Below are positions 58,471 to 64,000 of a stretch of DNA of 64,000 nt, piece after piece. How positions within the stretch are numbered: the stretch's first letter is position 1; each line of letters begins with the position of its first letter. Source of the DNA: JAENVT01 sp039931555 (GTDB lineage Bacteria; Actinomycetota; Acidimicrobiia; Acidimicrobiales; Ilumatobacteraceae); NCBI GenBank assembly GCA_039931555.1, contig JBDTRP010000042.1, positions 1-64,000 on the forward strand, given 5' to 3'. Under the pieces are notes generated by a model, which did no database searches, was not told the origin of the DNA, and saw nothing but the letters and a program-made list of their open reading frames with translations. Both the position numbers and the translations under genes were made by a program.

Positions 58471-59127
58471 ATGGTGCCCCACATGCCCTCGGTGCCCCTC
58501 ATCCCGGCGCTGCGCGAGCACGCCATTGCCGCGAACGGGTTCATGCCGCCCGAGGAAGGTGATGCGCTCTATGCAGCCGCGGTCGCTGCGGCGCACGCTG
58601 TCGCCGGGCCGATGGTCGAGGTCGGCTCGTACTGCGGTCGTTCCACCGTGTGGCTGGGCGCCGCCGCACGACTGACCGGCACGGTGCTGTTCGCCGTCGA
58701 TCACCACCGTGGCAGCGAGGAGAACCAGGCCGGCTGGGAGCACCACGATCCAACCGTGGTCGATCCGCGGACCGGGCGGATGGACACGCTGCCCACGTTC
58801 CGATCGACGATCCACGACGCCGGGCTGGAGGATGTCGTGATCGCTGTCGTCGGGCAATCACCGACCGTCGCCCGGTACTGGACCACGCCGTTGTCGCTGC
58901 TGTTCATCGATGGCGGGCACGGCGAGCAGCCGGCGCGGCTCGACTACGAAGGCTGGTCGCCACACGTCGCCGTCGGCGGCACGCTCGCGATCCACGACGT
59001 CTTCGCCGACCCCGCCGACGGCGGCCGCCCGCCCTATGAGCAGATCTACCTGCCTGCCGTGCGCAGCGGCAAGTTCACCGAGATCGGCGCCACCGGCAGC
59101 CTCAGTCTGTTGCGCCGTACCGCCTGA
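58471..59127 (+). CDS. Class I SAM-dependent methyltransferase
   Basis: 218 aa (ATG at 58471; ATG at 58483 also possible). The SAM site is MVEVGSYCGRSTVWLGAAA, followed by LFAVDHHRGSEENQAGWEHHD and LLFIDGGHGEQPARLDYEGW, resembling the methyltransferase_24 family. The substrate is unknown; small-molecule or glycan methylation is possible given the neighbours. A 52-bp tandem repeat lies downstream. Confidence 0.85.
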   Translation: MVPHMPSVPLIPALREHAIAANGFMPPEEGDALYAAAVAAAHAVAGPMVEVGSYCGRSTVWLGAAARLTGTVLFAVDHHRGSEENQAGWEHHDPTVVDPRTGRMDTLPTFRSTIHDAGLEDVVIAVVGQSPTVARYWTTPLSLLFIDGGHGEQPARLDYEGWSPHVAVGGTLAIHDVFADPADGGRPPYEQIYLPAVRSGKFTEIGATGSLSLLRRTA

Positions 59128-59150
59128 CCCCACGCCCCCGGGATCGCCTC

Positions 59151-59281
59151 GTCGGGCGCGAATTCGGTACCGGAGGTACTCACACCGCACCCAATCGACC
59201 TGGTCGGGCGCAATTTCGGTACTGGAGGTACTCACACCGCGCCCAATCGACCTGGTCGAGCGCGGTTTCACGCCGCGCTGG
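59151..59281. repeat. 52-bp tandem repeat, about 2.5 units
   Basis: Unit 1 (59151-59202) and unit 2 (59203-59254) are about 90% identical and share GGAGGTACTCACACCGC and CCAATCGACCTG. A degraded third unit (59255-59281) begins GTCGAGCGCGGTTTCACGCC. The repeats occupy the gap between the convergent methyltransferase and ALDH genes. No ORF is evident in them. Confidence 0.75.
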
Positions 59282-59304
59282 CCGGGGTCGCACCTGACGG
59301 ACGG

Positions 59305-60822
59305 TCAGCCGAACTTGACGCCTTGGGCGAGGGGGAGGTCGTTGGAGTAGTTGATGGTGTTGGTCGCCCGGCGCATGTATGCCTTCCAGGCGTCGCTGCC
59401 GCTCTCGCGTCCTCCGCCCGTGGCCTTCTCACCGCCGAAGGCCCCGCCGATCTCGGCGCCGCTGGGCCCGATGTTGACGTTGGCGATGCCGCAATCGCTG
59501 CCGTCGGCGGCGCAGAAGCGCTCGGCCTCGCGCACATCGGTCGTGAAGATACTGCTGGCCAGACCCTGTGGAACGCCGTTCTGCAGGGCCACCGCCTCGT
59601 CGAACTCGTCGTAGCCCAACACGTAGAGGATGGGCGCGAACGTCTCGGCGGCGACGATGTCGGTCTGGGCCGGCATCGTCACGATGGCCGGTCGGACGTA
59701 GGCAGCGTCGGGGGCATCTTCGGCCATCAATCGATCGCCGCCGACCGTCACCTTGCCGCCGTCGGCGCATGCGGTGTCGACCGCCGCGTGCATTCGCTCG
59801 AGCGCCACCGGCGTGATCAGCGGGCCGACCAACGTGCCGGCATCGAGGGGGCTGCCCACCGGCAGGGTCGCGTACGCGGCCGACATCCGTTCGACGACCT
59901 CGTCGATCCGGGAGTGGTGAACGATGGCGCGACGCAGCGAGGTGCAGCGCTGCCCGGCGGTGCCGGCTGCGGAGAACGTCATCCCTCGAACGACCAATTC
60001 GATGTCGGCCGACGGGGCGACGATCGCCGCGTTGTTGCCTCCGAGCTCCAAGATGCTGCGCCCGAACCGTCCGGCGACCACGCCCGCCACCTGCTGGCCC
60101 ATGCGGGTCGAGCCGGTGGCGCTGACGAGCGGGACGCCAGGGTGGCCGACCAGCGCCGCACCGACATCGGCTCCGCCGAGCACGACCTGGCTGAGGTTGG
60201 CCGGTGCGCCGACCGCGCTGGCAGCCTGGTCGAACAGTGCGCTGGTCGCGATTGCCGTCATCGGAGTGAGGTCGCTCGGCTTCCAGATCACAGGGTTGCC
60301 ACACACGACGGCGAGGGCCGCGTTCCAGCTCCACACGGCGACGGGGAAGTTGAAGGCCGTGATCACCGCCGTCGTGCCGAGGGGGTGCCATTGTTCCATC
60401 AGGCGGTGCCCAGGACGCTCGCTGGCGATGGTCAATCCGTGCAACTGCCGGCTGAGGCCGACTGCGAAGTCACAGATGTCGATCATCTCCTGGACTTCGC
60501 CGAGTGCTTCGCTCTCGATCTTGCCGACCTCGATCTGCACCAGGCGACCCAGGTCGGCCTTGTGAGCACGCAGGAGGGCGGCGAACTGGCGGATGAGCTC
60601 GCCACGCAACGGGCCGGGAGTGGTTCGCCAGATCTGGAAGGCGCCGGCCGCTTGGTCGACAGCCTGATCGACCGCTGTGGTCGCCTCGATTGCTCCCAAC
60701 GTCGTGCCGGTGATGGGGCTGCGCGCCGCGTGCGGGCCGTCTGCGGTCAGACCCGGCGCACCGCATGCGCGGAGCGCGGCGTCGGCAAGGTCGGTGAGGG
60801 AGGAGGAACTGGGCAGTGTCAC
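59305..60822 (-). CDS. ALDH7-family aldehyde dehydrogenase (piperideine-6-carboxylate / aminoadipate semialdehyde type)
   Basis: 505 aa from the GTG at 60822. ALDH7 signatures: GEVQEMIDICDFAVGLSRQL, FNFPVAVWSWNAAL, ELGGNNAAIV, the catalytic Cys in GTAGQRCTSLRR, and the C-terminal IGGAFGGEKATGGGRESGSD and LPLAQGVKF. In other bacteria this enzyme (AmaB/Pcd) oxidises piperideine-6-carboxylate to 2-aminoadipate in lysine catabolism, and it also detoxifies aldehydes such as betaine aldehyde in eukaryotes. No lysine-pathway partner is in the window. Confidence 0.88.
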   Translation of the reverse strand: MTLPSSSSLTDLADAALRACGAPGLTADGPHAARSPITGTTLGAIEATTAVDQAVDQAAGAFQIWRTTPGPLRGELIRQFAALLRAHKADLGRLVQIEVGKIESEALGEVQEMIDICDFAVGLSRQLHGLTIASERPGHRLMEQWHPLGTTAVITAFNFPVAVWSWNAALAVVCGNPVIWKPSDLTPMTAIATSALFDQAASAVGAPANLSQVVLGGADVGAALVGHPGVPLVSATGSTRMGQQVAGVVAGRFGRSILELGGNNAAIVAPSADIELVVRGMTFSAAGTAGQRCTSLRRAIVHHSRIDEVVERMSAAYATLPVGSPLDAGTLVGPLITPVALERMHAAVDTACADGGKVTVGGDRLMAEDAPDAAYVRPAIVTMPAQTDIVAAETFAPILYVLGYDEFDEAVALQNGVPQGLASSIFTTDVREAERFCAADGSDCGIANVNIGPSGAEIGGAFGGEKATGGGRESGSDAWKAYMRRATNTINYSNDLPLAQGVKFG

Positions 60823-60875
60823 GCAACCATGCTGCCACCTACTTGCCCGGCATCGGTACTGGGTACGGTGGCGCC

Positions 60876-61205
60876 GTGAGTTTTGCCCAGCAAGGTCCAC
60901 CAGCATCCGACAAGCAGGTTGCCTACATCCAGGCCCTCATGCGCAAAGCCGGCTACGACGACTTTCGCTCGGCACGCACCGAGTACCGGCTGACGCAGCG
61001 TCAGGCGCGGGGCAAGTTCACCAAGGCCGAGGCCTCGGCGTTGATCGACCGGTTGACGTCGACCGATGCCGACAACCCGACGGTGTCGGCCAGCGAGGAA
61101 CCCGACAGCTTGGAGTCCGCACAGGCGTTGCTGATCCGCGGCTTCCCCGCCGACGTGCTGGCCGACGAGTTGCGTCGCCGGGGCTGGACCGTGGGCGAGC
61201 CATAG
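60876..61205 (+). CDS. Hypothetical protein with a DUF3072-like helical start
   Basis: 109 aa from the GTG at 60876. N-terminal helix-rich region (PASDKQVAYIQALMRKAGYDDF...LTQRQARGKFTKAEASALIDRL) resembles small actinobacterial proteins that begin with 'ASDKQ...YI..L', of unknown function. The C-terminus ends RGFPADVLADELRRRGWTVGEP. It is divergent from the ALDH gene by 53 bp. Confidence 0.6.
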   Translation: MSFAQQGPPASDKQVAYIQALMRKAGYDDFRSARTEYRLTQRQARGKFTKAEASALIDRLTSTDADNPTVSASEEPDSLESAQALLIRGFPADVLADELRRRGWTVGEP

Positions 61206-61233
61206 CCCTTCGAGCGAGCGGGCCGAGATCTTC

Positions 61234-62259
61234 CTAGATGTAGCAGCGCGGCACGAACACACCGCTGGCCGGCGAGGCGCAATCGATTGCATCAGCAGCG
61301 AGGATCACGGCGGCGCCGGTGTACGCCGAGACCTCCTCGACCGGGAAGCGGATCTCGCCGGGATAGACGATCCCGGTGTAGTAGGCACCGTCGCGGCGGC
61401 GGTGTCGCCGAGTCCAGCGCACGAGGTCGGTGGCCGTGGCGTTGTCGCCGATCGCGGCATGGGCGATGGCGCACTCGGCGGTCTCCGACGCGGTGATCCA
61501 CGGCTCGTCGCTGACACAGCGGATGCCGCGGTGCTCCATCGCGAACTCCGGCCAACCGTCGGCGAGGCGGATCTTGGCCCGCTCGCCGGTGAGGCAGCCG
61601 GTCAGCACCGGGTAGTACCAGTCCATCGCCCAACGATCCTTGGGCTCGAAGACGCGCGGGTGGTCGTTGATGAGCAGGCAGAGACGATCAGCGGCTGCCG
61701 ACCAGTCGGGCCGGGGCTCGTTGCTGACCGCGGCGAGGTTGGCCCCGCAACGCAACGCATGAGCAATCGACGACGAGCCGGTGAGCAACGAGTAGTTCCA
61801 TGGGCGCCCCTCATCGGTGCAGGCCCACAACACGGTGCCATCGTCGCGGCGCATCGACAACACCCAGTCGAGGGCGCGCTGTACGGTCGGCCAGAGGTGA
61901 TCGACGAACGCCCGGTCCCAGGTGCACAGCCAGTGGTGCCACACGCCAGTGGCAATGTACGCGCACACGTTGGTGTCGAGCTTGGCCTCCTCCACGCTGC
62001 CGTCGGGCAGGTAGTAGTTCCACCAACTGCCGTCGTCGCGTTGGATGTCGACGAGCCATTCGTAGCCACGCTCGGCTGCGGCATGGAACCCGGCGACATC
62101 GAGGGCCATCGTGGTCTCGACGTGGTTCCACGGATCGCAGTGACCACCGGGGAACCACGGGATCATGCCGGTGTCGAGCTGCAGCGAGGCGATCCACTCC
62201 GCGGTCTCGACGATCTCTTCGGCGGAGATCACGCCGTCGATGTCAGGCAGCTGCGGCAT
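61234..62259 (-). CDS. Alpha/alpha-barrel glycoside-hydrolase or prenyltransferase-repeat-like protein
   Basis: 341 aa. Repeated W/D-rich helices of an (alpha/alpha)-toroid: ETAEWIASLQLDTGMIPWFPGGHCDPWNHVET, GYEWLVDIQRDDGSWWNYYLP, GVWHHWLCTWDRAFVDHLWPTVQRALDWVL. It has no signal peptide. It overlaps the methyltransferase gene by 17 bp and forms a cluster with the glycosyltransferase, so a role in cell-surface glycan processing is plausible (inference). Confidence 0.65.
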   Translation of the reverse strand: MPQLPDIDGVISAEEIVETAEWIASLQLDTGMIPWFPGGHCDPWNHVETTMALDVAGFHAAAERGYEWLVDIQRDDGSWWNYYLPDGSVEEAKLDTNVCAYIATGVWHHWLCTWDRAFVDHLWPTVQRALDWVLSMRRDDGTVLWACTDEGRPWNYSLLTGSSSIAHALRCGANLAAVSNEPRPDWSAAADRLCLLINDHPRVFEPKDRWAMDWYYPVLTGCLTGERAKIRLADGWPEFAMEHRGIRCVSDEPWITASETAECAIAHAAIGDNATATDLVRWTRRHRRRDGAYYTGIVYPGEIRFPVEEVSAYTGAAVILAADAIDCASPASGVFVPRCYI

Positions 62260-62992
62260 GACCAGCAACCTTCTCGGAGGCCTTGTGGGCGTAGACGACG
62301 TAGCTCTTGCCGAGCAGCGGTGAGGCGGCACGTTCGACCACCTTCAGGGCGCGGGGCTGCTTGACGATTTCCCATTCGAGCATTCGCCGGTATGCCGCGA
62401 CGAGACGGTGATCGTCGCGCCGCACGCCGACCGCACATTTCAACCACCAGTAGGGTGAGTGCAGAGCGTGTGCGTGATGGCTGCCGGTGACGGTCAACCC
62501 GGCGCTGCGCAGCTTGGCCTTGAGCTCGGTTGCGCTGTAGATGCGCACGTGCCCGCCGGCGCTCTTGGGTGCGTGGTACTCGTCGCTGAGCATCCAGTTG
62601 ATCTTCTCCGGGAGCCAGGTGGGAACCGTGGCTGCGAAGGTGCCACCCGGCTTCAACACGCGGGCGAACTCGTTGATCGCTGCCGTGTCGGCATCGATGT
62701 GTTCGAGCACCTCACTGGTGATCACGCGATCGAAGCTGCCGTCTGCGAACGGCAACCGGGTCGCGTCACCGCGCAGCCCACCGACGAACCGCTCCTCGGC
62801 GATCTCGCCGGCTTCGGCCATCGCTGCGAACGTTGCCCGAGTGGCCCGGACTTCGTCGAGTGCATAATCGAGGGCGACGACGTTGGCGCCGTCACGGGCG
62901 AGTGCAAAGGCATGTCGACCGAACCCCGCGCCAGCATCGAGCACGAGATCGCCTGGCCGCACGCCGAGTTGTCGGAAACGGATCGTCAACAA
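62243..62992 (-). CDS. Class I SAM-dependent methyltransferase
   Basis: 249 aa, TTG start immediately after the glycosyltransferase stop (TAG-TTG), suggesting coupling. SAM motif I is VLDAGAGFGRHAFALA, followed by VVALDYALDEVRA, GDATRLPFADGSFDRVITSEVLEHI and LKPGGTFAATVPT, the Methyltransf_11 pattern. In this glycan cluster it may methylate a sugar or a lipid carrier. Confidence 0.85.
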   Translation of the reverse strand: MLTIRFRQLGVRPGDLVLDAGAGFGRHAFALARDGANVVALDYALDEVRATRATFAAMAEAGEIAEERFVGGLRGDATRLPFADGSFDRVITSEVLEHIDADTAAINEFARVLKPGGTFAATVPTWLPEKINWMLSDEYHAPKSAGGHVRIYSATELKAKLRSAGLTVTGSHHAHALHSPYWWLKCAVGVRRDDHRLVAAYRRMLEWEIVKQPRALKVVERAASPLLGKSYVVYAHKASEKVAGHAAAA

Positions 62993-64000
62993 CTACAGCC
63001 GACCGTTCCTGCGCAACTTGTCGATGTTGTGTGGCATTGCCAGCACCTCGCGGTACTGGTCGACCGTGAGCTGTGCGCAGTGCTTCCAACTCCAGCGTTC
63101 GACGACGCGGCGACGACCGGCTTCACCGACGCGAGCACGAAGCTCGCTGTCGTCGAGCCCGCGGCGGATCACGGCGACAAGAGCGTCGACATCGCCTGCC
63201 TTGCACTGCAGGACGGTCTCGCCATCGCGACCGGTCACCTCCGGCAACGCGCCGCCGTCGGTCGCGACGAGGCAGATGCCCGTCGACATCGCCTCGATCG
63301 CCGGGAGGCTGAACCCTTCGTACAGGCTCGGCACGACCGCCATCTCGGCTTCGGCGTAGAGCTCGACGATGCGTTCGTCGGGCACACCGGTGACGAACTC
63401 GATGTGCGGTCGCAGGCCGAGCTGGTCGATCAGATCGTTGCTGGCACCGGCTCGCGGCTTGCCGATGATGGTCAGGGTCACGTCGCGCTCGGTGCGTAGC
63501 TTGGCCACGGCCTCGAGCAAGTACGGCAACCCTTTCAACGCCACGTCGGCGGATGCGGTCGTGATGAGCCGGCCAGGTCTGCGGGTGATGTGGGGCAGGG
63601 GCGTGAACAGCTCGGGATCGACGCCCACCGGTACCAGTCGCATGCGGTCGAGGCTGACGCCCATATCGGCGTGGATGTCTTTGATCGAGTTCTCGCTGAC
63701 GACCACGATCCGCGGCATGCGGCTGGCAACTCGGCCCTGCATCTTCACGAAGTTGTACCAACGGCCGATCGAGTACCGCCGCCGCCACGTCTCGGTATGA
63801 GCCATCTCCAGTGCCCGGTCGCGGGTGATCGGGTGGTGGAGCGTGACGATGGTGGGTATCAGCTTCTCGATGCCGAGGATGCTGTACCCGAGGCACTGGT
63901 TGTCGTGCACCAGGTCGAAGTCGCCCTGCCGAACCTTCAACGCGGCGAGGGCACGCATGCTGAACGCCAACGGCTCGCCGAACGTACCGCGCAGATGGCT
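62993..64000 (-). CDS. GT4-family glycosyltransferase (5' end cut by window edge)
   Basis: The frame is open to base 64000, so the N-terminus is missing; 336 codons are visible. The sequence before the first internal start reads SHLRGTFGEPLAFSMRALAAL, part of the GT4 acceptor domain. The donor domain has VPVGVDPELFTPLP, ADVALKGLPYLLEAVAKLR, IIGKPR and the E-x7-E motif YEGFSLPAIEAMSTG. A cytoplasmic retaining glycosyltransferase for envelope or glycolipid synthesis is likely. First of three coupled genes on this strand. Confidence 0.9.
   Translation of the reverse strand, partial: SHLRGTFGEPLAFSMRALAALKVRQGDFDLVHDNQCLGYSILGIEKLIPTIVTLHHPITRDRALEMAHTETWRRRYSIGRWYNFVKMQGRVASRMPRIVVVSENSIKDIHADMGVSLDRMRLVPVGVDPELFTPLPHITRRPGRLITTASADVALKGLPYLLEAVAKLRTERDVTLTIIGKPRAGASNDLIDQLGLRPHIEFVTGVPDERIVELYAEAEMAVVPSLYEGFSLPAIEAMSTGICLVATDGGALPEVTGRDGETVLQCKAGDVDALVAVIRRGLDDSELRARVGEAGRRRVVERWSWKHCAQLTVDQYREVLAMPHNIDKLRRNGRL

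Overview
The window is a gene-dense, high-GC stretch of an actinobacterial chromosome. Two WhiB-type regulators, a mycothiol-type DinB protein, GTTCACC-type PHO boxes, RegX3/PhoP-like two-component genes, frequent GTG starts and ATGA/GTGA overlaps all point to Actinomycetota. The matrixin protein with repeated 'RxLDTR' modules, MreB without an obvious mre operon, and the PPK-PstB-PhoU-kinase-regulator order fit Acidimicrobiia (Ilumatobacter-like). That placement is inference. No rRNA, tRNA, CRISPR array or insertion sequence was recognised.

Layout. 1-5463: a peptide/opine-type ABC importer (substrate-binding protein cut at the left edge, two permeases, one fused double ATPase), with a strong stem-loop after the binding-protein gene. 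5476-9461 (minus): a sarcosine-oxidase-like heterotetramer in the order alpha-gamma-beta-delta. 9547-23214: housekeeping and accessory genes (DinB, SDR, aldo/keto reductase, pentapeptide-DinB fusion, a short gpV-like OB-fold gene, DUF2207, TPR, ROK kinase, heterodimeric ABC exporter, secreted matrixin). 23290-23921: VapBC. 23962-36194 (minus): a corrinoid one-carbon region, described below, interrupted by a decaying patch at 28196-29099 (frameshifted PIN toxin, SRPBCC pseudogene, orphan palindrome). 36362-38655: divergent desaturase, PhnD-like protein and TetR regulator. 38872-39722: whiB, tatA, whiB. 39950-47114: phosphate/polyphosphate block. 47017-54762: DUF2342 protein, atypical epimerase, AbiEi/DUF559 gene flanked by palindromic repeats, HtrA-like protein without a visible catalytic serine, moaE, mreB, RNB nuclease. 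54778-64000: sugar dehydrogenase lipoprotein, TesB, membrane glycosyltransferase-like protein, methyltransferases, ALDH7, glycan-related genes and a glycosyltransferase cut at the right edge.

The most interesting system is the set of demethylation genes. A seven-gene overlapping operon (36194 to 29122, minus) encodes a corrinoid protein, DUF1638, a 'virulence factor' family protein, a methyl-THF/corrinoid methyltransferase, a RACo-like corrinoid reactivator, an MttB-family (non-pyrrolysine) methyltransferase and MetF. A second MttB homologue is paired with a dimethylglycine/sarcosine-dehydrogenase-like flavoprotein (23962-27984), and the sarcosine-oxidase-like operon lies further left. Together they could take a quaternary amine such as glycine betaine through dimethylglycine and sarcosine to glycine, passing methyl groups through cobalamin to folate. 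The ABC importer at the left edge and the desaturase/PhnD/TetR genes may serve uptake, an extra oxidation step and control. The substrate and the aerobic operation are inference.

Small-scale structure is also rich. There are three copies of a ~51-bp palindromic repeat, two of them bracketing a DUF559 gene. Other elements are a three-unit PHO box before pstB, toxin-antitoxin operators, a 10-bp-arm inverted repeat before the corrinoid operon, hairpins between convergent genes and a 52-bp tandem repeat.
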